Below are positions 21,603 through 33,213 of a DNA stretch of 64,000 nt, in pieces. Within the stretch, counting starts at the first letter, position 1. Every line of letters starts with the position of its first letter. The notes under the pieces were generated by a model that saw nothing but the letters and a program-made list of their open reading frames with translations, made no database searches and had not been told where the DNA came from. A program made the position numbers and the translations under genes. The stretch comes from Aphelidium insulamus (lineage: Eukaryota; Aphelidiomycota; Aphelidea; Aphelidiaceae), in assembly GCA_036784855.1 (NCBI GenBank), contig JAZDSV010000015.1, forward strand, positions 1 to 64,000, in the 5' to 3' direction.

Positions 21603-22347
21603 GGTTGTAGAAGGCGGGTGTTCCCGGGGGTGATGCGGTACGTGTATAGAATGTTCCCTGGCGCCTGAAGCAGTGTATCTGTGCCGTCAGTTAGTAAAGT
21701 ATCGCTGAGTGTGCCTGGTACTGCGTATGAAGGGATGTCTGTAGCACCACACGCACACGCATAACCACTACCACAACGACATACACTGGCAATGTATGGG
21801 TCCAGGAGGTGGGGTGCTGCGGGGGAGGAGCGGCAAGTCGCTGTGGCGGTGTGTGAGTACATCAGTCAATTCCCTGGACACCACCACATCACATACCACG
21901 GTACTCGTAACGCCAGGCGTAGCGCAAGCGTGTGTAAAAGCGGCTTTTCTGGCGGCTGTACGTGGCTGCCGGAATCGGGGCGGGCGCGCGACGGCTCTGA
22001 TTCGTGTGCTGGCGTGGCTGCCTCTGCTTGGTTGCCACGTGTTGCTACAATTAAACACGCCGGCCGCCGGTATTCTCTGCCTTGCTCTCTTTGGTGCAAT
22101 TTAGCTTCAATACTGCAGCATGTATGGCAGCGTAATTATATGTAGCTGTACGTATTTATTATTCTGCATAAGATAGCTGCTTCAAATAAAGTCCAATAAG
22201 CTCTGCGAACAGGTGTGGCATCAGCACTCCATTGCAAACATTATCACATATGCGGCCTGATGACACTACATACACGCTACGAGTGTGCGCTTAGATAATG
22301 TGTAGTATATGGTCACTCCGTTCTTTAATAATCAGATTTAAATGCGA
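21603..22347. other. Intergenic, no convincing gene
   Basis: About 745 bp upstream of FCP1 and downstream of the V-ATPase C stop. Several frames are open for 70-110 codons on both strands (21768-22145), but composition and lack of family signal suggest chance. The FCP1 promoter should lie at the left end. Confidence 0.4.
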
Positions 22348-23867
22348 CTAGACATCCCAGTTGAGAGTAAAGTTGACAAAGGGGCAGTATTCCTTGTCAA
22401 AGGAGAGGCCCTGTATGTCGTCAATCGGTTCGTCCTTTTCCGTACCGCGCGCAATTGAGCTGCCCAGACCCGCGTAGTGTTGCTTCAACAAGTCTGCCAC
22501 CTTTTTCTCTTGCTTTGGCTGGCACTGAACACATCAAGATGAATGTATATATATATATATATACATAAACTTACCTGAATGATCATTGCCTGAAAATTGG
22601 GCGGCAGTCCGTAGCGCAGAATGGATTCCACAAACACGCGCAGCGCCTTCACGTGGATCCAGCCAGAAAACATTTCTCCAAAATTGGATTTGCATATTCG
22701 CATCAGTGCCGCCCACTGTTCTTTGGCGCTGGCACCAAGCTGTGCCGCCTCCTGCTTCTGCTGTGCCAGTGCCTTTTCGTCATACACATAGTCTCGTGGA
22801 AGAAACCTGGCATATCAAATACATAAATAACAAGTAAAGAAAATAATGCACGTACCGAGCTTCGCGCAATTTGGTCTTGTACTCATCGGCAATGCGCTGA
22901 AAGACCACGACGGTGAACAGGCCAAACTCTTCATCCTCGGCGATTTTCCTATGTAATTTAGATGGTGCATTCATTTATAGACGCAGTTAACTTACACGGC
23001 AGAACGAGGTATAACAAATTGTGTCAGGGTCTCGTAAGCATTGAGAAAGTCCTTGTATGCCAGCCTGATGTGAGGAAATGATAGTACTATGGCAATGCAA
23101 ACTACCTGGGCACGGCAACAATAACAGTTTGCAAGTACTCCGAGTCCTTGATAAAGTGTTCTTTCTTGACCACATCGTCCAGACTCTTGACAGACAGATT
23201 GCCACTGCATGTAGGACATATGTGATCAGCATGTGTTTTGTACGATGATCAATATAGCACGCACACTTGACGTCTCTCCATGCCAACCAGATTGCCTTTG
23301 GTGTTTTGGTACGTGGACATCTTGTTGCGTATCATCTGGTCAATGCCCGCCACCTCCTGTGCCACCGTGTCGGCGATTTCCGGCAGCGCACGATCCGTCC
23401 GGTACTTTATCGCATTCCACTGAAACGTCTTCAAGTAGCTCTCCACGGGTCCTGCAGACGTATTGTTACATTGTGCACCGACATGACATTGAGAGAGATG
23501 TGCAGCAGAACGCACGGTCATTCACAAAGAGCAGCGTGCGCAGCTGGTCGGCACTTCCATCGCATAGCGCGCGCATCGAGTCCACCAGCTTGTTGCACTG
23601 ACCCTCCACAACGGTGTCCACACGGCCCAGCTCATCCGACAGCGCCATCAGGCTGTCCAGTGTGCCGACCTGCAGCATTTATAAGCATGAGAATGGGTTA
23701 GTGAGAATGCAGCGGGTGACGATAGTTGCCTTGAAGTCGGGCATGGCGAACGGAAACACCCCGGCATGCATGGCGGACGGGGATGGCATCAGCTTGGCGC
23801 GCAGCTTTTGCACCGTGAGCTCCTTGGTGTTGTCGGCGGGCGCCGAGATGAAGTGGTAGAGCGGCAT
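22348..23867 (-). CDS. ATP6V1C: V-type proton ATPase subunit C
   Basis: Subunit C bridges the V1 and Vo sectors of the proton pump and controls reversible assembly. The N-terminus MPLYHFISAPADNTKEL is typical, starting at 23867. Spliced blocks follow in family order: GTLDSLMALSDELGRVDTVV, SYLKTFQWNAIKYRTDRALP, AQEVAGIDQMIRNKMSTYQN, GNLSVKSLDDVVKKEHFIKD, SEYLQTVIVAVPR, LFTVVVFQRIADEYKTKLRE, FLPRDYVYDEKA, GEMFSGWIHVKALRVFVESI, LRYGLPPNFQAMII, and the terminal EYCPFVNFTLNWDV. About eight exons with 45-70-nt introns. Length and order match complete family members. Confidence 0.95.
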
Positions 23868-24258
23868 TTGAGGGGTGGCGCGTATGCGTTGCTCTCTCGC
23901 TGCTTGATTATGCTGTATGTTCACAATCTATCCGCCTTACATATCACTGTACTGTGCTTGCTTCACTACAAAAATGTGGTGCCAAAATGACGATTTTTCG
24001 TCAGCATTTAATGTGCCGTGCACTCAGACAAATAACATGGACCCACTGACTCGACACCTGTTTACGACTTGAAGGGCAACCGATATACAGCCCATTTACT
24101 CGGCAGCTGATTTCCCGCGGAACGATGGATGACTGACAACTATGATGGACTACCATGTAGTCAATCCCAAAAGTATACAAACTGCAACTATTGCATTAAA
24201 TATATATTTAATATCGCATTGAGCCGACATTTCGTGCTGTGGCGGGATTGTATTATTA
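23868..24258. other. Intergenic
   Basis: About 390 bp between the V-ATPase C start and the 3' end of the next minus-strand gene. No gene recognised. Confidence 0.4.
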
Positions 24259-24903
24259 TTATTCGACAGTATTGCTTTGTTCTTGCAGTCGATTTGAAGC
24301 CCATTGGACAACATCCTGTTTATCATGCCACAGAGCTGTTTTGATAACCGCCGACAAGTTGATCATCTCCCCATATCGTGCGGCAATATCAGTCAGCATA
24401 TCGAGGTCGCCCTGCTGAGCTGCAAGTTGTACCAGCGGGTAAAGTTGATAACTAGCGGTGACATAGCGGTCCTCAAAGTTTCGATATTTATCGAGCAAAG
24501 CAGCGCTGTATATATCAGCGCTCGCAACTTGCTGCATTGTTTCGCGGTCGCCCTGCTCTGTTGTCCGGGTCAGTATATCGCCACGATCAAGTAGCTGGTG
24601 GGCATTTGTTAGGAATTTGGTGTCGAACGCCCATTTGGCAATCGCGAGCTGCTTCGCTTCGAGGGCCTTATAGAAAACCTGATCCAGGTCAATCTTATGA
24701 CCGCCACTTGCCATTTGTTCTAATGTATCAAGATCGCCCATGCTAACAATCTCTTCAATCTGGAGCAAAAAATTCTCTCCGCGAAGGTCGCCGCCTACGA
24801 GAGGGCCAGCGTCTAAATCGTCACCACCTTGAGGACGAGGAGCGGCATTGGCAACGCTGAGCGCGGCCAAAAGAGCAACGATCGCGGCGCATTGGAGCTT
24901 CAT
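24259..24903 (-). CDS. Secreted protein with degenerate ankyrin-like helical repeats
   Basis: A single exon of 214 residues. The signal peptide is MKLQCAAIVALLAALSVANA, cleaved before APRPQGG; the start at 24903 is chosen for this. The mature part has recurring 30-35-residue units with cores such as GDLDTLEQMASGGHKID, KQLAIAKWAFDTKF, GDRETMQQVASADIY, GDLDMLTDIAARYGE and KQDVVQWASNRLQE. The 'G-D-x-[DE]-x-[LM]-x-x-[MIV]-A' pattern is ankyrin-like, though the TPLH signature is absent. No cysteine or membrane anchor in the mature part. Function unknown. Confidence 0.72.
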   Translation of the reverse strand: MKLQCAAIVALLAALSVANAAPRPQGGDDLDAGPLVGGDLRGENFLLQIEEIVSMGDLDTLEQMASGGHKIDLDQVFYKALEAKQLAIAKWAFDTKFLTNAHQLLDRGDILTRTTEQGDRETMQQVASADIYSAALLDKYRNFEDRYVTASYQLYPLVQLAAQQGDLDMLTDIAARYGEMINLSAVIKTALWHDKQDVVQWASNRLQEQSNTVE

Positions 24904-25375
24904 AGTACTTGAGTGCTTTGAGAGATGTAATGGCAAAAATATATTTGCGAAATCTTCGTGCGTACGGCTTTAATGCGGCTGAATCGTGCATCCCAGCCCT
25001 GGCACCGGTGATTGGTTGATTGCTTCAGGAGCGCGATGCACTGTGATGCAGCCTGTAACTGTGCATTGTGCATTCTACGCCGAGGGCTTATGTTAAAATA
25101 ATATAGAGAAGCTACAGTCATTACAAATGCTTAGCGGGGCACTGATCCCGAGGCTGACACAAAAAAACTGTGGCGGCAGAGGTGTTGTGAAACCACCATG
25201 CCGCCGACTCCGAGTGGAAGAGGTATGTAGCAAATAAATTTATGTAACTCGTACATAAATAGCTTACAGCGCGCAGAGGAGTCGCGAGCGCTAATTGTGA
25301 AGGTTGACGTGAAATATTTAAATAAAGAGAAAACTCTTAGTGAGACAATTCATTGAGACAATAAGTCTCTAGACA
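24904..25375. other. Divergent intergenic region
   Basis: About 470 bp between two divergent starts (secreted protein minus, PIG-F plus), so both promoters should be here. No gene, repeat or RNA recognised. Confidence 0.4.
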
Positions 25376-26004
25376 ATGAGCCTCGGAGTGGCGGCACGTG
25401 CTAAACACCTTGTGTCATCAGCGCTGTGGCTGGCGGCCACATTCCACGTCGTGTGCTGCCTGATGGGCGCCCCGGTGTTTAGGCATGTACACTGCATGTG
25501 CACCGCACCTTGTGCCACTGCCAGCACTCACGCGTCCACGTAGCAAGATTGGCGAGACGGCTGCACTGAGCCTCGTGGTCTCGCTACTCGTGCACTCGAG
25601 ACTCTTGCTATCTCCAATGGGTACGGCGGGACTTGGTGTTTTAATCACTCGGGATTCTGATTAGCCCGCAGCGAAAGTGGAAGCCAACATGCTCTATGAG
25701 CCAGATGACGTGCAAGTGTTCAGTAAATACTTTAATATTATATGCTTAGCTCACATGGCATCGCAGATGGAGTGTGGGAGTGGGCATGTGGATGGGTGCG
25801 CTGGTTATTCCGCTGGACTGGGACCGTCCGTGGCAGGTACGCAAGCATTGATTATATATATTTATTGCATGACAGCAATGGCCATGGCCGTGTCTCTACG
25901 GAGCTCTGCTTAGCCGCACGGTGTACCTGGTGGGCGGGACGCTGCGCAATCTATTCCAGCCTGCCGCTTCATATGGAACTTGGACTGCTGGGAAGCGTGA
26001 ATAG
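25376..26004 (+). CDS. PIGF: PIG-F, GPI-anchor ethanolamine-phosphate transfer subunit
   Basis: PIG-F is a polytopic ER membrane protein that partners the enzymes adding ethanolamine phosphate to GPI precursors. Five small exons. Exon 1 gives a hydrophobic N-terminus (LVSSALWLAATFHVVCCLMG), and exon 2 another membrane segment (TAALSLVVSLLVHSRLLLSP). The diagnostic part is across exons 3-5: LTWHRRWSVGVWMGALVIPL with DWDRPWQ, then WPWPCLYGALLSRTVYLVGG. The 'GALxIPLDWDRPWQxWP' motif is the PIG-F signature. The length, about 150 residues, is short for the family, so a small exon could be missing near 25480-25545. Stop at 26002-26004. Confidence 0.83.
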
Positions 26005-26205
26005 CGCTGCTATAAATATGTATTTAATCATATGTATTCTCTGTGCAGTGGATATGTACTTCAAACACCCGGGTTGGTGCGGTGGCATAGTTTGTTTGTG
26101 CGCGGCAAGTGCCCGTTGGCAAGTGCTTGCACCACACACTCTACACACCCACACATCCACATACGCACCCCGCACACATCCACACCCCGCACACTCTACA
26201 CACAT

Positions 26206-28708
26206 ATGATAATCGGCTGGTGCCTGTTGAGTACGGCGGCGCTGCTTGTGGGCGCCGCGACTGCCACGTACTATGTCTCGGTGCAGGACAGTGTGGCGCT
26301 GAGCGGTAAGACACAGCAGCAGCAGCAAGTGCAGCCAGCGCGCGTCCGTCTCGGCTCCATCTCGATGCTCAGTGCCGGCGATGACGGCGTCGGAGCGCTG
26401 TCCTTCATCAGCGGCGACGCGTCCGTGTCCGAGTACCCGTCCGAGTCGATGGCACTGGACGCGGCAACCGGCTCGCTGTACTTTATCGCCGAGACCACCA
26501 ACAGCGCCACCATCGGCAACTACACGCTGCGCATCGACAAGCTGGCGGTGGGCAGCGGTGCCATCACCACGGTGTACCGGCTGCAACCGGTGGCGGCGGC
26601 TGGCGGCACCGGCGCCGTCAGCCCCCAACTGTCCAGCCTGACCATTGACACGGCGCGGCGATGGCTGTACTTTTGCCGCGGCAAGCCCGGCCCCTCCGCC
26701 ACCCTGATATCCCGCCTGCACCTGGACACCGGCGCCGCGGAGACGGTGTTTGACGTGTCGTCCGTCCCCGCCACCGGCCAGTTTGGCTACATCATGGCGG
26801 CGCAGTTGGATACGGCGTCGGGCGCCCTGTACGCCTCCACCACCGCCGGCATCCTGCGCATGGACACCGCCACCATGCTGGCGGACACTAATGCCACCGC
26901 TGTGCGACTGTCGTCCGTGTACGCGGGGCTGTCGGCGCCGTACGCGTTCCGCATCGACTCGGCGCGCGGCTCGCTGGTGTTTCTGCAGTACGGCGACGCC
27001 GGTGTGGCGGCCATCTCGCGCCCGCTCGGCTCACTCAACAGCACGGCCGGCGACGTGGTCGTCTTCAATGCCAGCATGGCGCCGGCGGACGGCACACAGA
27101 TCACCGGTGTCGAGGGGTTCCACGTGGATGCGACGCGCCTGCTGCTGGTGGGCGGCCCGGCCATCTACTCCGTTCCCTACCCCGGCGACGGCTCTAACCG
27201 CGTCGCACTGCTTCTGAATGTCACAGCCACGTACCCGGAGGTGATGCGCGTGTACAGCATTGTCGGCGACGGTTCGGGCGTGGTGCAGCCGTCGCCATTC
27301 AGCGTGGCCATCACTGTTCTGACGTCGGTGGCGATCGCGGCGGCGCTCACTTCGGCCGCCGTGTCGTCCGTGGGTGCTGGCGGCGGCGCTGGTGCTAGCA
27401 GTAGTGCCTCTGCGTCCGCGGGTGGCGCCACCTCCACAAGTTCCACCGCCACCGCGCTGCACCAGACGGCCAGCGTGGCCGCACAGCACACCACCACGTT
27501 GCTGGTGGCGCTGATTACGCAGCTGCAGTTCGCCGTCACGCTGGGACAGCTGGGCGGTGCCATGCCGGCGGTGTACGACCAGTTTGTGGCCGGTGTGGCG
27601 TGGGTGTGGCTCGGCTTCAAGGGCGCGTCGTTCGGGCTGGCGGCACCGGCTGTCGTGGCCGGCGCACAGGACGGTCTGCACAGGTTCGCGCAGATGCTGG
27701 AGATGAGCCGCAACAACACGTTCGCCTCCGTCATGATCATCCTGATACTTGTCGCGTGCTGTGTGCTGGTGGTGTATGCGGTGGCGCACGTGCTCGCCGT
27801 AAAGGTCGCGCCGGCCGCCGACTCCAAGGTGACGGACACGCGCCGCCAGACCATCAACCGGCTGGCGTGCAAGTTCGTCGGTCACGTCTTCCTGCTCTCG
27901 TACGTCACGCTGTGCACCGTCAGTGTCAACCAGCTTACAATGGACGATGCGGCCGCCGGGTTCTTTGCCGGTGTTGTCCTTGTAAGTGAGTATATATCTT
28001 ATATTGTTGTATATACATCCCGCAATAGTATGAACTAAGTGTGAATAGGTACTCGTGTGCACCACAGCACTGATCATTCTGTACTTGGCCGTGTATCCGC
28101 CGGCGCTAAACAATGACTCGGCTGCCGACTTCAAGACACAGCTGCTCACGGCCGCCTCCACATTCTCGTCGGCCATGTACCAAAAGTTTCTGCAGGCGCC
28201 GCTCTGCAACGACTTTGTGGACACGGCGCACTTTACCGGCTTCGTGCTGATGAGCGTCAAGTACTTCACGGGCATGTTCACGGGCGCCGTACAGACCGTG
28301 CCAGTCCTGCAGATTGTGCTCATCCTTGTGCTGCTGCTGGTGGAGGCGTGCTATGTCGCATACAAGCGCCCGTACAAGGTGGCCATACTGTGGTACTTGC
28401 ACTTGACATCGGCAGCCGTGCGCATCACCTGCGTCTTGATCAAGCTGGGACTGGCCGCCAGTAGTAATGGCGGCGCGAATGAGGCTGCCGGCGCCGCGAT
28501 GTTGGCCCTTAATGGCGCTCTGATCTTGATCATGATTGTCGGCATTGTGGCCGGTGTGGTGATGAAGGCCGAGGCGGTGAAGCGGTTCTTGTTCCGGTCC
28601 ACCGCGCCCCTGCCCGTCAAGAGCGTGGCCAACAGTGCGGCCGCCGTGGACCCTGAAGCTGCCAAGACCGTGGCAATGACGGAATCTTCTCCCACGAAAC
28701 AGCCGTAG
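26206..28708 (+). CDS. Large membrane protein: extracellular propeller-like domain plus multi-pass membrane domain
   Basis: Two exons with one intron (27982-28048). The N-terminus is a signal/anchor (MIIGWCLLSTAALLVGAATA). About 330 residues then show repeating beta-strand units such as MALDAATGSLYFIAETT, LTIDTARRWLYFCRG, QLDTASGALYASTTAGI, RIDSARGSLVFLQYGD and HVDATRLLLVGGPAIYSV. This is the '[LI]D-x-A-x-[GR]-x-[LV]-[YV]-F' pattern of a six-bladed NHL/LDLR-like propeller. A membrane half follows with about eight to nine hydrophobic segments (for example VAITVLTSVAIAAAL, VMIILILVACCVLVVYAVA, ILIMIVGIVAGVVM) and a cytosolic tail. The topology recalls fungal TRP-like/FLC proteins, but I see no decisive motif. 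GC content is higher than in its neighbours. Confidence 0.75.
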
Positions 28709-28893
28709 TATTAGTGGGCAAAGACTTTATAGCTTGATGAGTTTTTCTATACAGTTTTAGAAGCAATAGAACCATCACGAATTTTTATCAGTAGGAGAAC
28801 CTTTTTCGTATGTCGATGGTTTTAATAGACGTCATAGAAGCATCAATTTTTATTTTGCAAAAAGTTGACTACATCATGGGTTGTTGCTGTCTG

Positions 28894-30668
28894 TCAAAAT
28901 GGCGCTTCATCACTGTCAAAATCGTCACACCCCGCCGCGGAACCAATATGCCGCCTTATATGGCACATTATGCTCTGCATACAGTTAATCACATAAAATT
29001 ACACAGAGATAGTCACACCCACACACACACCTTTAGGCGGGACTCTTCCGCGGCTATAGCTTGCAGGGCACAACCGTCGTCGCTGGTAACGGCGAGTTTG
29101 CCGCCCAGCAACGCCGACAGTTCCACAGCAGCACCGACAAATCTCGAACACGCCCACAGCCAGACTTTGGTCTCACCTTCCTTGCCAGCGGCGCCACTGC
29201 TTGGCTGTGTGGATGCAATCGAGTGGTGGTTATTGTGGGATAGGAAGCGCAGGGCAACCTCGGTCAGCAGGTATAAAAATGATTCCACCGTGGCGGCGCG
29301 TGCTGTGCTGCCATTGCAGCGCACCAGGGGAATGCAATAGAGTACGAGCGGTCGAATGCGTTCGAGGCGCTCGACCAGCCGCAATCTGCCGCCGCGTTGA
29401 TGCCGAGCAGTCTCAGTACCATAGATGGACATGTGCTCTTGAAGCAGAGTGACACAGACTTGAAGTGCAATGTCGGCAGAGTGTTCTAGATTACTACTGC
29501 TGGCAGATGAAGATTCGTGTAGACCAACTTCTGCACACAGATGCAGTGAACAGCTGGCCTGTTCGGATCCGAATGAGACCATAGTGGAGGAAATGCGCAG
29601 AATATTCACGGCTGATTCCATGGTCTGTGACGACGCAGACCTTGGCACACCGCAGAAAGAGCCAAACAGGCGGCCGAGCCAGCGAGAAGAAGCGGCCCAG
29701 ATTGCGGATTGAATGCGGCGCACAGACTCGATGAGAGACCGGCGTTCCACTGAGCTGCCTTGCTGCCGACAGAGCAGTTCACAGGCAGTACAAACCAGAT
29801 TCGGACCCCACTGCGCCTTCTTTGCCAGCAGCCACGAGTCCACACGGGCCAGACTGTTCCGAAGTTGATCCGCGTCCGCAGCAAACAGGTCGCCGATCGA
29901 TTCTGCACACGCCATGATGTCGGCGGCAACTGCGTGCATATTGTTTGCGTGGTCGTCAAAGCGACTCAAAGTGGGACATGCGTGGCGACAGTTCTCGGTC
30001 TTTATAGGCGATGAAGGTATAGCGCGACACCGAGCTGGCCGAAGAGGCTTGACGGGGCGCCGGGACAAAGCGTTCGGGGAGGTCGAGTGAGACTTGGCGC
30101 CGTGGGTGACTGCTATCAACACCGGCATATCTGAGGATGACGCGCGCTGTCGTCGATGATGTTGATGACCGTCGGCCAGCAAGACAACTTTGCCCGAGGC
30201 CATGTCTTGAGCCATGCTGTCAACACGGCCGCGCTTCTGCGGTGATGATACTGCCGTCATCATCAGCGTCGCTGTCGTGGGCTTGGCAGCGGCGGTGACT
30301 GCACGTGGCTCGTTCCCAACCAACATGGAGGAGTCGCCGGTGCAGTCCATCATTGCCACCACACCACTCGACACTGACTGCCCAGAGTTGCGGAATTGAT
30401 GCTGCTGTTGATGGTGGTGACCATGATGATGATGCCGGGAGCGCTGTGCATCCACCGCACCGCAAGCGGCAGCCGCCACGCTCTCCAGTGCATTGATCAT
30501 GGTGCCGACCGCGGCGTGGCACAGCGACGATGACGCCACTGATGAGTGTGATGGTATAGTAGACAGCAATGGCAGCGGAGCCGAGTGTGATACGGTTGAC
30601 ACGCGGTCGCCGTCCAGCAACATGGCGGCGCTGCTCGGCGCGGCGGCGGACGGCGAGTAGCTGATCAT
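28894..30668 (-). CDS. Unknown protein with His/Gln-rich N-terminus and helical C-terminal half
   Basis: The main exon runs 30668 to about 29028. A last small exon after a GT-AG intron would add an acidic tail ending CDDFDSDEAPF at 28894; this tail is inferred. The N-terminal third is low-complexity (HHHHGHHHQQQHQ, Ser/Ala/Thr-rich) with basic patches (PQKRGRVDS, LSRRPVKPLRPARCR) that could be nuclear signals. The C-terminal half is helical and folded-looking (NNMHAVAADIMACAESIGDL, LVCTACELLCRQQGSS, SFLYLLTEVALRFLSHNNHH). No family recognised. A nuclear regulator is possible but unsupported. Confidence 0.6.
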
Positions 30669-31220
30669 AGCTACGCAATGATTATTTGCGCACTGCCAAG
30701 CGGTCGGCCGCGCTTAAATCTCGGTTGACGGACTTTTGTCAATGCATTGCGGCATCGAGCGTTCAAATTGGCTCCAATTTTCTTTGCTTGGCATAATATA
30801 TTGTAGCATGGGAACGGCTATGAGTGACGGTGGTGAATGAGAGTGATATGTACTTTATTGTGTTTGGCTATGAAGACCTAAATATCACTTCACAATTTAC
30901 ACTATTTTGTTATTGGGGGTTTATTATAATATTATTTTGTCAACACTATTTTGTCAGCAATTTTTTATATCATACTCTGTATAAGATTGTGTATATGATC
31001 GTATGTACTTCAACTTAAGTTTGCATGCAGTGTATGTTGGTGTGCAGGATGTAGAAAAATTGGCTCGTCGCCCAAGTTTGTAGTCAACGGGATACTACAA
31101 TCACAGAATGTAACTCACAGTTCATGTCCAATAAGTAAGTAGAAGAGGTCAATGGATAATATCCTCAACTTCAGCCATAGATGTGCAATATATATATATA
31201 TATATATATCAATTTATCTA
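30669..31220. other. Intergenic, AT-rich
   Basis: About 550 bp with an AT dinucleotide run at about 31191-31209. It holds the upstream region of the preceding minus-strand gene and the 3' end of the next. No gene recognised. Confidence 0.45.
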
Positions 31221-32394
31221 TTAAGGCACTCTCCGTGACAATAATAATTGTAAAGAGAGTTGCCAGTGGCCATAATTCGCAAGTGCCCATAGCAGCCGCC
31301 ACCTGGTACCTGCCTTTAATGGAATTTGACTAGTATCACTGGTGTTAAAAGAAACGGCCAGCCACTGGTGCACCACCATCAGTAGCAATTCTCGCTGCCC
31401 TGCACGCAGCAGTGCATCCACAACGGTGCCGACATTATCAGTCTGTCTCCTCCTCGCTGCCATCACCTCTGTCCACTCGTGCACCAAGACAGTCAGACTG
31501 CGCAAATCTCGGCTGGACTCTCTGCGAGACGTGGCGTCCACGGGGGCGACACCGTCACTGTTGTCCGATGCGGCCACTTGGCCCAGCAACTCAATGAGGT
31601 GAACTTGCACCCGCTCGACGTCCGAGTGTGCTGAGTCACCCATGCTTATCGCGGCATGATGATCTCGGCACATGTCGTGGTATATGCGCACAGCCACTAT
31701 AATTAGTCATTAGTATGCGCACATAATATAGTCAATGATATAACTTGCCGCGATGCTGTCGAGCATTGGCACAGGCTTCAATGAGCGCGAGGTGGGCGTC
31801 CAGCGCCGGACCCACGCCAGAGTAGCGCATGTGATGATATCTACACCCACACACTTAGTACTTTAGTCATCATGTTGTCGGACTGGCGTACACTTGTAGA
31901 GCGGGTGTGGCATCGCCGCGACGGATAAATGCACGTATCAGTCTCGTGTACGTGTCAATATGCAGGCGTATGAGTCGGTCGGGCAGGCGGCGATACACCA
32001 GCATCGCCTCGTCCTCAAGGCCGGCATCCAGCAGTCCCGCCAGCATCGAGCGGTGCAGTGAGGCTGGTGGCGCCGTTCGACGCGTCTGCAGTTGATCTGA
32101 TGTGGGTGACGATTCCAAGGTGGGCGATGTCGGAGAGGTGGGTCGAGGTGTGGGCGCGTACAGGGCGTTGTAGATGCGCAGGGCTTCTCGGGGTTGGCGC
32201 GCATCTATCCGGCGCTGGATGGCCTTGTGGGCTGAACTATTACTACTACCAGGGCCACTTAATTCAACCAGCTCTTCTCCGTGGTCAGTACGCGTTGTCC
32301 ATGGCACGGCAGAGACACTTGCACCGTGCAGCAGCTGGCATTGTTGCCGTGTCGCCGAGGCAATGGCGAGCTGTCGCGCGCATCTCGTAATCAT
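31221..32394 (-). CDS. PPR-like, probably mitochondrial RNA-related protein
   Basis: Three exons. The N-terminus (MITRCARQLAIASATRQQCQ) is basic, hydroxylated and acid-free, as in mitochondrial presequences. Helical-hairpin repeats follow: KAIQRRIDARQPREALRIYN, SMLAGLLDAGLEDEAMLVYR, TYTRLIRAFIRRGDATPALQ, HLALIEACANARQ and AVRIYHDMCRD. The pattern 'tyn.li.a....g....A..vy..m' is that of pentatricopeptide repeats, though degenerate. PPR proteins bind organellar RNA. No editing or nuclease domain is seen at the C-terminus. Function is not assignable beyond the fold. Confidence 0.66.
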
Positions 32395-33213
32395 TTAAGT
32401 GTTGCGGGGATTCTCTTATTCTATGCTATCTACGGCCGAGTCCGATGCGACAATGAAAGATATTTCTATACGAATAATTTCTTTAATTAATGTATTTCTA
32501 TCGTCTACATTAATACTATGCTTCACTTATGACAAATTTTGCAGATTATGTATTTCACACACAGTCGAGGTGGAACCAACTTCATATTCAGCAAAGGGAC
32601 CATGGTTAAAACTACTGCAACTCTTGGGGTTTGGGATCATTACCGTTGTGATCAAATGGGTTCGAAAGAAATATCCATATATTGGTCCGGTGGTGGCGGT
32701 GAACGAATTATTAAGAACAACACTTTGCTGCAGAAACTGGTAGCATCCAAAGCTGGAAACAAGTGTTTCGACCATGCATCATTTGGTTAAGTTGAAGGAT
32801 GTTGGTATCGTAATACGCTTGATTTACCACCTGGGGCATGCAACCTAACGGTTGATACGTTATCGCGTCCCACCTTATCGCGGGCACCGCATCGTTTGAC
32901 CGAGCCAGTGTCGAGGTTGTTTGCACCCAACCCTCACGGTTGGTAAAAACTTTTCTAACCAGCTTGCCAGTGCTGGCTTTATTGTGCATCATTTTATATG
33001 TACAGTGCATACCTATTTAAAGTTTTCATCAGCTTGGACTACAAGTAACCTTACGCAGTGGCTGTTGGAGCGTATGTCCTGCCAACGAGGTAATAAAGAG
33101 AGTTCTCGACGGAGCCATGCGTTGTGTCTATGGAGTACTTCACTGCAAAGAGGGCAATCAACTGCATAACAACAGGTAGTTGTAGGCAGACACAAGCCGA
33201 TTGCAACTCTTTA
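32395..33213. other. Divergent intergenic region, no convincing gene
   Basis: About 820 bp between the PPR-like start (minus) and ribokinase start (plus). Several frames of 80-115 codons exist on both strands (32399-33010), overlapping one another without a signal peptide, domain or splice logic. It could hide a decayed gene. Confidence 0.4.

Noticed and set aside
21768-22145. Overlapping 75-120-codon frames on both strands
   Set aside because: No signal peptide, domain, splice logic or consistent codon pattern; likely chance in a GC-rich spacer.
27031-28323. A 430-codon frame on the minus strand
   Set aside because: It is antisense to the high-GC membrane-protein gene, whose plus-strand frame has a signal peptide, repeats and membrane segments.
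32399-33010. Several 80-115-codon frames between the PPR-like and ribokinase genes
   Set aside because: They overlap each other on both strands and none shows a domain, signal peptide or convincing exon structure.
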